Shown here one piece after another: positions 1-8,404 of a stretch of 64,000 bases of DNA. Below the pieces are notes generated by a model that saw only the letters and a list, made by a program, of their open reading frames with translations, ran no database searches and was not told where the DNA came from. The DNA is from Aurantiochytrium sp. KH105 (taxonomy: Eukaryota > Sar > Bigyra > Thraustochytrida > Thraustochytriidae), in NCBI GenBank assembly GCA_003116975.1, contig BGKB01000069.1:124001-188000 (forward strand), read 5' to 3'. Within the stretch, counting starts at the first letter, position 1. Each line of letters opens with the position of its first letter. A program made the translations under genes and the position numbers.

Positions 1-203
1 CAAGTGCAAGAATACAAGAGTACATCATTTCCCCCCCCGTGCGCAGACTTTCTTTTCGGCAGACTGTTTCTCTTGTTTCTTGAGAGTAATGTAAGCGACT
101 GGACGCAGAATTGCATCGCAGAGAAATTAGGACTGCAATTGCGCAGGAGCTACTTTCATGGACTATGTCAGCAAGACGTCTTCTCCTCGCGACGCAGTCC
201 TTG

Positions 204-232
204 CATCCATCCATCCATCCATCCATCCATCA
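204..232. repeat. (ATCC)n microsatellite
   Basis: About seven copies of the tetranucleotide CATC in direct tandem, read directly from the sequence. Confidence 0.9.
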
Positions 233-552
233 ATGCATCCATTTCTCAATCCATCGTCGCGTCACGTGGCCGTCGAAAATTCCCCTTTTCGCATTTTGAA
301 AAGACCGCGTTGAGCAAGATCTTGGCGACGACGGAGACGGATCAGCTCTTTTGCCTGACGTCAACGAAGCGGCGAGAAGCGTCCTACATTCCAAGGCTGC
401 TTCTGCGACTCAAAGCACCCTTGTTGGCGATCTTGCAGTCTCCGCCAGAGCATGCCTCGATCGCGCTCTTGCAGCCGAGGCGGAAGCGGGCCAGCTTCAC
501 CGTGCGCGCTCGCGCGTGCTTCCAGGAAAAGCGGGTTGACGACCAAGGACCG

Positions 553-585
553 GCAGTCAGTCAGTCAGCCAGTCAGTCAGTCACG
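553..585. repeat. (CAGT)n imperfect microsatellite
   Basis: Tandem CAGT units with one interruption (AGCC) in the middle. Confidence 0.85.
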
Positions 586-1603
586 CGGCGCCATTTTCTT
601 CCCTTCCCCGCCCTTTTCTCTACAGTCCTGCCCCGCAGAGGCTACCTCTCCCCGCCCACCCGCTGCGCTCCGCGCGTGGCGCTCGCTTGATCGGCAGCAG
701 CCTCGGGCTGCAGCTGCTCGCGTCGGTCGCGTCGCGCAGCAAGGCCCGTGCTGCATTCCCTGCAAGTGTGCGCCTGCTCTCTTATCTAAGCGCAGCGCGT
801 TCTTCCACCAACACGCTTTTTCTCTCCTGCGCGGGTGCCCAGCGCGACCCGAATTCCCGCGTCCGTCCCCGCCTCTTCGCCGCCCACGCCATCGACGGCG
901 AGCGGCCTCCGGAGCAGCGCGGATGGCCCGGCGCAGCAGCGAAGGTCTGGCGAGGCGCGGCGCGGCGAGGCGCTGCGAGGCGCCGCGAGGTGCTGCGACC
1001 TCGAGCTGTTGCCGGGCGGTCGTGACCGACCGAGGACATCCGCGCGTGGCTTCTTCCTTCCAGCTAGCTCAGCTAGAGCTGGCTGGTCGGCGGCTCGTTG
1101 CGATCGTAGCTCTCGCGTGCGCGCCGCTGCCGGCAAATTGCGGCCGTGTCGGTGCGAGGCCTCGCGAGGCTCTCGCGCAGCAGCAGCACAGCAACAATGC
1201 GGCGCGCGCAGCAGAGCCTGCAGCTGAGCCGCGCGGCACGTAGCGTCGTCATCGTCCGTCGACGTGCATGCCGCAGGGGCTGCCGCAGGCAGTCAGTCAT
1301 TCGCGTGGAAAGAAAGAACGACGTCTGGCAGGCATGGCGGAATGAGGTTTTGACTTTTCGCGCGAGCGAGGAAGGGGGGAGGGAGGACATGCATGTGCGC
1401 GAGAAGAGGGAGCGCCATGGATGAGACGGCGCGCGGCGGAGAAGGGCCGCCGGGCGCCAGCTGCAAGTGCAGAGCCATATATTGTGAAGACCTCCGACAA
1501 AAGCCCTCCTTCTGCCAATGAGCGCAGTGCTTCGGGGACATCACGGGCGCCTCCATCGTGGTGCGATGGCCCGCACCTCTTCCTCTCTCCTCCCTGGCGA
1601 GAA

Positions 1604-1663
1604 GACAAGCAAGCAAGCTATCGAGCAAGCAAGCAAGCAAGCAAGCTAGCTAGCTAGATAGCA
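1604..1663. repeat. (AAGC)n / (TAGC)n microsatellite
   Basis: Runs of CAAG grade into CTAG units. The same CAAG motif recurs upstream of other genes in the window, near 15744 and 37168. Confidence 0.85.
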
Positions 1664-2080
1664 AGTAACTGCAAGCAGCAGCAGCAGCAGCCACCAAGCG
1701 ACAGCGGCCAGCTGCAGGCGGCTCCGAGTCATCAACGCGGAGCAGAGCAGCGCAGGACACTGGCCGCACGGGCACGCTGACGTCCGCGCAGGGACATAAA
1801 TCCACAGCGGTATCCCCGCACATCTCCACAGCAAGGTGCATCGCGCACACCTTCCACTGCGGCCATATAAAACTCCCGCAGCAGCAAGTCCTTTTGAGCG
1901 CAACGTTGGAACGGGCGGGGCGAACGTGTGTTGATGACCTCACCGTACCGATCGATCACCAAGCGCGCGAGAAAGCGCCGCGCCTCGCGCGAAGTCGAGG
2001 CGGCCGAGCCGCTCCGCGCGTCCTCGCGCCGCGAGCTGCGACGAGCGAGACGTAGCCGCGACGAGGCGAGATGAGATGAG

Positions 2081-2160
2081 CTGCGCTGCGCTGCGCTGCG
2101 CTGCGCTGCGCTGCGCTGCGCTGCGCTGCGCTGCGCTGCGCTGCGCTGCGCTGCGCTGCG
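2081..2160. repeat. Perfect (CTGCG)16 pentanucleotide array
   Basis: Eighty bases made of sixteen uninterrupted CTGCG units. It is the longest perfect microsatellite in the window and lies in a non-coding GC-rich stretch. Confidence 0.95.
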
Positions 2161-2576
2161 ATGAAGGGCACCAGAGGCTTCCCGGCGCGTGAACCAAGCC
2201 AGCCATCCGCCGCGCCACGCCGCCCTCGGCCGCGCCCTCGGCCGCCGCTCGCCCGAGCTCGAGCTCGAGATTGCGATTGCGCGCGCGCTCGGCGACCGCG
2301 CGGGCCGCGGGCCGGACGCAGGCGGCGCGGAGAGCGGTTCGCCCGCAGGTTTTCGCGCGGGCGAGTCTGGCCGGGAGGCGAGCGTGCACGCGGCCATCGT
2401 GTCGTGCCGGGTCGGGTACGGTCGGGTCGTGCCGGCCATGCATGCCGCGCGCCGCCAACCCGCGCAGGGCGGAGGGAGCGGGAGGCCGCGCAGGGCGGGC
2501 GCAGCGCGAGGCAGCCAGAGGGCGCTCGCTTGCTCTGGAGGCCGGCAAGCTATCCAGCCTCGAGTCCACTTGGCCG

Positions 2577-2637
2577 ATGGTGATGATGATGATGACGATG
2601 GTGATGAGGATGGAGATGATGGCGATGAAAACGGCGA
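2577..2637. repeat. GATG-rich imperfect repeat
   Basis: Imperfect GATGAT / GGTGAT / GGAGAT units. They would encode an Asp-rich or Met-rich run in some frames, but no gene is supported here. Confidence 0.7.
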
Positions 2638-2731
2638 GGCCTCGCAGCGCGGGCGCAGCGCAGGCGCTCTCGCGCGCGGCTGCGCGGCCAACGCGGCCCG
2701 CGCGCAGCGCAGCGCATGCGCGTGCTGCGCG

Positions 2732-2771
2732 CGGGAGGGAGGGAGGGAGGGAGGGAGGGAGGGAGGGAGGG
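2732..2771. repeat. (GGGA)10 microsatellite
   Basis: Ten tandem GGGA units directly visible. The G-run spacing is compatible with G-quadruplex formation on this strand. Confidence 0.9.
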
Positions 2772-4428
2772 CGCGGCGGCCGCGGCGGGCAGGGCGGGTT
2801 GGTCGCGCTAGCCAGCTCTAACCATCATCACCCACCCGCGCAGCCCTGGAGCAGATCGTTGACCAACTCTGCTCGCACTGCCTGCCTGCCTGGACGGTGT
2901 CGACAGCCGCGCACGCCCCGCTCGCAAGATCGCCGCGCGACACGCGGTGGCGCGCCGCGCCCGGCCGCGACCTGGGCCGCTGCTGCATCGACCTCGCGGC
3001 TCGAGCGGGCGCGAGCAACCAAGCGATCGAGCGTGAGCGTCTGCATCGTCTTGCCATCGGTTGTCATTGTGCGCGACACACTGCGAGTCTTTCTTTCTTC
3101 CTTCCTTCCTTCCTTTGGCCATGGTTTCTTTCTCTGTGTCCTCCAGTTTAACTGACTGTATGGACGCGCTTTTTTCAGCCAGTGGCAGGTGTTCCGGTAG
3201 AAGTCTCCTGCCTGGCTGGCAGGGACAGTTTCCCCACAACCCCTCTTCTCTCTCTCTCTCTCTCGCGTCCCACTGCAAGCCAAGATTCCTGGCTCGCCGG
3301 CCAGACCCGCCGGGCCTCGACCTCGGCCCGACCTCGACCCCGCCTCAAGCCGCTGCTTCCCGGTCCTCCTCGCCTACGCGGCGCCCGAGGCCGCGAGGAG
3401 CACGCGAGCCCGTCGCGCGGCGGGGCGGAGCAGCCGGGGCAGAGCAGGCCAGAGCGGGAACGCCAGCCGCCGCTGGTCTCGCGCGCGTCCGTCTGTTTTA
3501 CTCACGCACGTGCGTGCGTGAAAAGAGGCGGGCAGCTTAGTATCGAGGTCGCGCAGTAGCGTCGCGTCGCTCGCGCGCACGAGCGCAGACTCCGTCTCGA
3601 GCGCGGTCGCGCCGTCGCGGCGGGCTGTCAACCGCGGATCGAGCGCCGCCGATCCTCGGCCGCGCGCGAGGCCGACGCGCGCACCGCGGACGCGCGGCTC
3701 TGGAGCGGCGTCGGGCGCGGCTGACCGGGGCGGGTTGGTGGAGCGAGCTAGCGAGCGAGCGAGCGAGCCGGAGGTCGATCATCGGCGGGCACGCCGCCAA
3801 ACAAAAGCGCAACGAGCCCCCGCCCTCTCTCGCGCGCGGCGGGCGAGGCGGGCGAGGCGCGAGCGAAGCGGCTCGAGGCCGGCCCTCGCGAGCGAGCGAG
3901 CGGCGGAGGCAGGCGCCGGCCTGGACGCGACTACTTGGCGGTGGGCGGGTTGGTCGATCGTTCTCGTTCCTGCAAGCACCGCCTCCAATTTCTCGCCTCT
4001 GCCGCGGACAAAGCCGCGCGCGACGGCGGGAGGCTGGAAAGCGTCGCGGGGGAGAAAGGCGCGCACGAGCGACGGCGGCAGCGAGCTGCGTCGAGCGGGC
4101 CGCGGCCAACCTGCCGGGCTGGTTGGTTGGTTCATTGATTGATTGATTGATTGGCTCATTGATTGTGGTTCACTGTCCGCTGCGACCGCTGCCTGTGAAG
4201 AGAAGAGGAAGAGTACAGGGAGGGAGAGCCCAGCTCTGCGAAGATTAAGACGCTCGGCAACGGCGAGCGCGCTTCGCGACGGCCTGCCCGCGTGGCTGCT
4301 CCGCGGGAGGAGCGGCAAAAGCGAGCGGGTGAGCGACAGGACGACGTGGAGTTTGCCGGAAGAACGACAGAAAAGAAAGAAAAGAAACGAAAGCGACCGT
4401 CGGCATTGGGGGCCCCTACAAAGGCGGT

Positions 4429-4944
4429 ATGATCCAGCAACCTTATGTCGCGTACCCGTGTGAACCCAGTCTCGCCAGAGGGGCCTTTGTCGAGGAGGTG
4501 CAGAGTGCCAGGGAAGTTCGGCAGACGCAGGGCCGGGAAAATGCCGCGTCGACGACAGTCATCTCAGAGAATACACCCGAAGTTGTCGTTCGGGCCACGC
4601 CGGTGCCTTCACATCAGCATGTGCAAGCTGTAGACGCCGGGCAAGTCCAGGCAGACATCGTGCTGGCCCAGGCCGTCCCGACGCAAAGATTACCAGAAGC
4701 AGTCTACATTACCGTGAATTCCGCGACAAATAATCCACAAGACGATGATGACTGTCCGTGCAAGCGCGGCCGTTTGGATGAAGTGATTGTGACCAGGCAA
4801 ATCAGCATAAGTCAGGTCTTTTGGGTCGCCGTCCTCCTTATTGTCTTTTGGCCCCTCTTTTGGCTGCCCTGCGTCATTCCAGCCTGCTACAATACCACAT
4901 GTCGCTGTCCAGTGTGCAACAGAAAGCTGCATCTCACCGGTTGA
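4429..4944 (+). CDS. BRI3/LITAF-like small membrane zinc-ribbon protein
   Basis: A 171-residue protein starting at ATG 4429. The first ~105 residues are polar, rich in Gln, Val and Pro, and end in an acidic DDDD run. A C-P-C pair (residues 109-111) followed by an RGRL segment is then joined through a ~27-residue hydrophobic stretch (about 124-150) to a terminal CPVC (160-163). Two Cys pairs flanking a membrane-embedded hydrophobic segment is the plan of the brain-protein-I3 and LITAF families. These are monotopic endosome or lysosome membrane proteins whose cysteines bind one zinc. The first pair is CPC rather than CPxC, so zinc binding may be altered. Location and function are inferred from the family only. 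The gene stands alone and is followed by about 1 kb without a gene. Confidence 0.7.
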   Translation: MIQQPYVAYPCEPSLARGAFVEEVQSAREVRQTQGRENAASTTVISENTPEVVVRATPVPSHQHVQAVDAGQVQADIVLAQAVPTQRLPEAVYITVNSATNNPQDDDDCPCKRGRLDEVIVTRQISISQVFWVAVLLIVFWPLFWLPCVIPACYNTTCRCPVCNRKLHLTG

Positions 4945-5961
4945 CAACAAAGAACTATCGCGTCCGAGGCCATGAGTATTCAGTTTTTCACTCGGGCGTT
5001 TCTGTACAGTATACTGCCATGCACTTTGATTATCCCTATCGCCATTTTTGCAAAATTTATTTTCTTACCACGGGTTACCACTGAGAGAGTATTTATTTTT
5101 ATTGGGAAAAGATGGCTCGCTCATTGCGCAAAAGGGATCGACTCAATACCTCAAGTTTTCGAGTATACTCTTCATCTCAGAAGTGAACCCAGTCGTAGAG
5201 GCAAACGAACTTGTTTGCAAAAGTCTTGGCCTCCAAGTCCGAGCCGACGTTGTTCGCATGTGGAGCGCCGTCTTTCGTCCGTTGCGCGACGACGTTTAAT
5301 AATTCTTTCTTGCTTCTTGCCAAGTGTGTCAAGACAATTACTTCAATTATAAAAGAAAAGCGGCCAAAGTACATTCTTTCTTGCAAAGCTGCAAAATGTA
5401 AAACAACCTCCTCATCTGTTTCTGTCAACCACGAGTTATCGCTTATACGTTTGTTGCTTCTGGGCAACTGTGCCAAGATGATCATAAATTGAGAGAAATC
5501 GTCAAGAGAACGCAGGAAAAACGGAACCTCGAGCAACTTGTTTCTCTCACACGGCAAGCTTGGTTACCCCACCCTCCTTTCGAAAGGCATTCCCAGTATC
5601 AGTCGAGCTCACAAGCTTGCTGGCCTGCCTGTGCGCTTGCTGGCCTGCCTGTGCGCTTGCTGGCCTGCTTGTGCGCTTGCTTACACGAGGACGAGAGTAC
5701 AAAGCAACTTTATGCGATCTACCTTCTCGTGATGTCTACGCACATAAGATCTACGGCCTACACTGTCTGAGTGAAGCGCGCGCGCGCGCGCACTGGCAGT
5801 GTCCATGCAATTCGCTTTCAGAATTCCAAGATTGTTCCAGTGGGACGTGCGATGAACGAGCGGCTACAGCTCAACCTTTCTTCTCCAGTGAAAGCCAGAC
5901 AGACAGACAAAGCAAACCGAGGCACTACAGCCGCCGGCGAACGATACCGCCAGCCGCAGGG
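4945..5961. other. Intergenic region with tandem repeat, upstream of ASCC2 gene
   Basis: This region is less GC-rich than its flanks. Short frames exist on both strands, but none carries a recognisable motif. Two imperfectly related stretches, near 5300-5345 and 5450-5490, share the theme of a TTGCTTCT core followed by AACTGTG/AAGTGTG-CAAGA. The 3' part holds a three-copy 20-nt tandem repeat and a short GC alternation, and it should contain the promoter of the next gene. Confidence 0.5.
5621..5680. repeat. 20-nt tandem repeat, three copies
   Basis: The unit TGGCCTGCCTGTGCGCTTGC occurs at 5621-5640, 5641-5660 and 5661-5680. The third copy has one C-to-T change. It lies upstream of the ASCC2 start. 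Confidence 0.9.
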
Positions 5962-8250
5962 ATGGGGGACACGCTGCGGAAACGCGGAGAGGCGCTCGTG
6001 CGCAAGCACAAGCTCACCTTTGTGCCGTTCGTAGAGCAAGACAACGATGCAGGCAGCCTCGAGGCCGTGGGCTCTGAAGCTGGCCTTCGCGGTGGCGATC
6101 TCGACGACCGCGGCATCGTCGAGGTAGCCAACCAAGCCCTCGAGGTATTGCTCCGCGCCCCATACGTCGACTTTCTCGGCGCCATACTCTTTGACAAGGA
6201 CCTTGGCGCCTTTTTCGACACCTATCTCGAAACGAGGCGCAGGCCCTGGGATCAGGGTTGGCGCGCTCTGCTCGACGCAGAGGAGACTCTCGAGGGCCTC
6301 GTCTTTGCCTGCTTGCACCGAGTCGTTCTCGACACCAAAGGCATCGAAGAATTGCGCGCCGTTGATGCTCAGACCGCCAACACGCTTGGCATGGAGCTCG
6401 CCGCCAGCGGCGTCATCTCCGCGCCGCGCATCCTCGACATTTGCGCGCTCTTTGCACAAGGCTACCCTAGCGAAACCTCGCGCGTCGTCAAGGCCATGCT
6501 TTCGCTCAACGACGCCCTGCAACACCAGCTTGCAAAGAACTTTGGTGGCGTCAAGGACGGAGTTCTCTCTACCCTCATTGACCAACTCGCCGACGATGAT
6601 GTTGGCGATATGTCCACGGATCGTGACGACCTCACCTTTTATCTCGCAGACGTTATGAACACAATTGCGGCACTGATACGCGTTATGGGCATCGATGCCG
6701 CCAGCCGTGTCCTGGGCGCATCGTGGGAATCCCACGATGATTTGGTCGCTTGCTTCGATGGCTATTCTCGCGTAGTACCTTCATTGACGGGCCCTTCTGG
6801 GGCCACGGATCTCATTCTTCGCACCCACGGCCAGCAAATTCGTCGCGGTTGGCTTGCCCTCTTGCACGCGGTGCTGTGGCATCGTTTTTGGAGGCCTCTC
6901 AACATCATTCTCCCCTCTGATACCCATGGCGATGACCAAGACGACGACGCGTCTTCGACGCTTCCGTCCCATACTGACGAGCGGATCGAGGCCTTGCTCG
7001 AGGTCTTACTCGCCGTCATCAACCCGAACGCAGAACAACGCTCTGGAGACGAGGACGACGAAGACGATGATTCCGCGGAAGACCCGTCGCAAAGCGTCGG
7101 TATTTGCGATTACGATGCAGCCTATGACTTGCAGCGAAGACTCGATTACCTCGCGGATGAGGTCTTTGCCATGAATCACAAGGAAAGGATAGAATACACT
7201 GCGTCAATCATTGCAGACCTCGTGGACGCATCGTCCTCGGGCGCCGAGCGCGATCGAACTTCGCAGCTCGACAGTCTGCGTCTCGACAATTCGACTGCAT
7301 TCTCGGCCAAGGAGAGCGCGCGCAAGGCGCAAAAGGAAGCACAAAAGGAAAATGCAGCCAAAATCCAAAAGGTCAAAGACGTACTTCCTGATCTGGGTAG
7401 CTTCTTTATCGATCAGCTCCTGCGTGCCAAGGGTGGCAAAGCGGAAGCCGCCATCCAGGCCATGTTAGAAGGGGATTTGCCTCCGCAAGTTGCAACGCTT
7501 GACACCACGCTCGAGCACGCGCCCTTGCGTGCGGTTGACCGTGGGCCCTCGACTGCGCGCGAGTTGTTTAGCCAATTCGATGGCTCTCATAAAGGTGGCG
7601 GCGGCGACGGCGACGACAACGGCGAAGACGAAGACGAAGAGATGCGCATTATCAAAGACCGTATCCGTGCAGCGGCTGCGGCTTATGACGAGTATAACGA
7701 CGAGTACGACGACGCCTACGATGACGCTGGCTTTGAGGTCGGCGACGACGGCACGCTCACAGAAAAACCCTTTGACGCGGCCACCTGGAGGCCAGGCATG
7801 CGCGATGTGGACGGTGTCCGTCGCGACGCCGACGGCAGGGTCGTCAAGGATCCCGAGGAGGAAGATGGAACTCCTGTCGAAGATCTTTTACGGCCTAATC
7901 TGAATCACCTTGTGGAGGCACCAACCAACACCAAGTCGAAAAAGCGTCGTGGTGGCGGTGGCGGTGGTGGTGGTGGTGGTGGTCGAAATGCTGGGAATTC
8001 CGCTCCCTCGCAAGGCAATGCTAGTGCAAATGCCAAAAGTCATAGTGGCGGCAACAACGCCAAGGGCAAGGGCAACAATGCAAAATCAGGCGGCGGTGAA
8101 AAGGATGGTGGCGGCGATGGCGGTGGCCCGACCGCGCAGCAACAGCAACGTCAGCGCCGGCGAAAAGACCAGCAAAAAGCCAAAGTTGCAAATCATTCGC
8201 GCAAACGCGGGGCAGCCAAGAAACAGCAAAAGACCATGTTTGGGGCATAA
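5962..8250 (+). CDS. ASCC2: ASCC2 homologue (activating signal cointegrator 1 complex subunit 2)
   Basis: A 762-residue protein from ATG 5962. The same frame stays open upstream to about 5560, but that part holds a tandem repeat and no in-frame ATG suiting the family. The N-terminal helical region has the ASCC2-type stretch around LGAILFDKDLGAFFDTYLE. A CUE ubiquitin-binding domain lies at about residues 471-515 (VLPDLGSFFIDQLL, then a Leu/Pro tail LPPQVATLD). An acidic segment with the family's Tyr-Asp-Glu-Tyr repeats (about 575-590) follows. The C-terminus is a basic Gly/Asn/Lys-rich tail with a polyglycine run near residue 665. In animals ASCC2 binds K63-linked ubiquitin and acts with the ASCC3 helicase in alkylation repair and in splitting collided ribosomes. 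The yeast counterpart is Cue3/Rqt3. The 3' end faces the MIP gene 154 bp away. Confidence 0.85.
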   Translation: MGDTLRKRGEALVRKHKLTFVPFVEQDNDAGSLEAVGSEAGLRGGDLDDRGIVEVANQALEVLLRAPYVDFLGAILFDKDLGAFFDTYLETRRRPWDQGWRALLDAEETLEGLVFACLHRVVLDTKGIEELRAVDAQTANTLGMELAASGVISAPRILDICALFAQGYPSETSRVVKAMLSLNDALQHQLAKNFGGVKDGVLSTLIDQLADDDVGDMSTDRDDLTFYLADVMNTIAALIRVMGIDAASRVLGASWESHDDLVACFDGYSRVVPSLTGPSGATDLILRTHGQQIRRGWLALLHAVLWHRFWRPLNIILPSDTHGDDQDDDASSTLPSHTDERIEALLEVLLAVINPNAEQRSGDEDDEDDDSAEDPSQSVGICDYDAAYDLQRRLDYLADEVFAMNHKERIEYTASIIADLVDASSSGAERDRTSQLDSLRLDNSTAFSAKESARKAQKEAQKENAAKIQKVKDVLPDLGSFFIDQLLRAKGGKAEAAIQAMLEGDLPPQVATLDTTLEHAPLRAVDRGPSTARELFSQFDGSHKGGGGDGDDNGEDEDEEMRIIKDRIRAAAAAYDEYNDEYDDAYDDAGFEVGDDGTLTEKPFDAATWRPGMRDVDGVRRDADGRVVKDPEEEDGTPVEDLLRPNLNHLVEAPTNTKSKKRRGGGGGGGGGGGRNAGNSAPSQGNASANAKSHSGGNNAKGKGNNAKSGGGEKDGGGDGGGPTAQQQQRQRRRKDQQKAKVANHSRKRGAAKKQQKTMFGA

Positions 8251-8404
8251 AATAGTGCAAATAAATCATCTTTCTCTCGCGCGCGCGCGGGCGCCCCCTC
8301 AAAATGCAAACCTAGCTGGACGCCTCCTCTCACTTCGGAGAGCTTTGAAATCAAAATATCACAAGAGACTCAAGAGCAACCTCCTCTCGTAAGTGATCCC
8401 TCCC

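Larger units (their letters stand above)
1..4428. other. GC-rich, repeat-dense region without a supported gene
   Basis: Several long open frames exist on both strands, but they are rich in Arg, Ala, Ser and Pro, overlap one another in all frames and run straight through microsatellites. That is what high GC produces by chance. No domain or motif was recognised. The stretch holds (ATCC)n, (CAGT)n, (AAGC)n, (CTGCG)n, (GGGA)n, (CT)n, (GAGC)n and (GATT)n arrays. The last few hundred bases probably include the promoter and 5' leader of the gene starting at 4429. Confidence 0.6.

Noticed and set aside
4..3155. Long open frames on both strands in the first 3 kb (up to ~320 codons)
   Set aside because: They overlap in several frames, read through microsatellites, are Arg/Ala/Pro/Ser-rich and have no motif. 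High GC removes stop codons by chance.
5177..5557. A 126-codon minus-strand frame with two similar segments (MIILAQLPRSNKR / VIVLTHLARSKKE)
   Set aside because: The similarity comes from an imperfect DNA duplication in the intergenic region; there is no family match or support as a gene.
5621..5680. CRISPR-like array
   Set aside because: The three 20-nt units are directly adjacent with no spacers. This is a simple tandem repeat in a eukaryotic genome.
5560..5961. N-terminal extension of the ASCC2 frame
   Set aside because: It contains a 20-nt tandem repeat read as Cys/Leu/Ala repeats and no family similarity. The first ATG giving a sensible ASCC2 start is at 5962.
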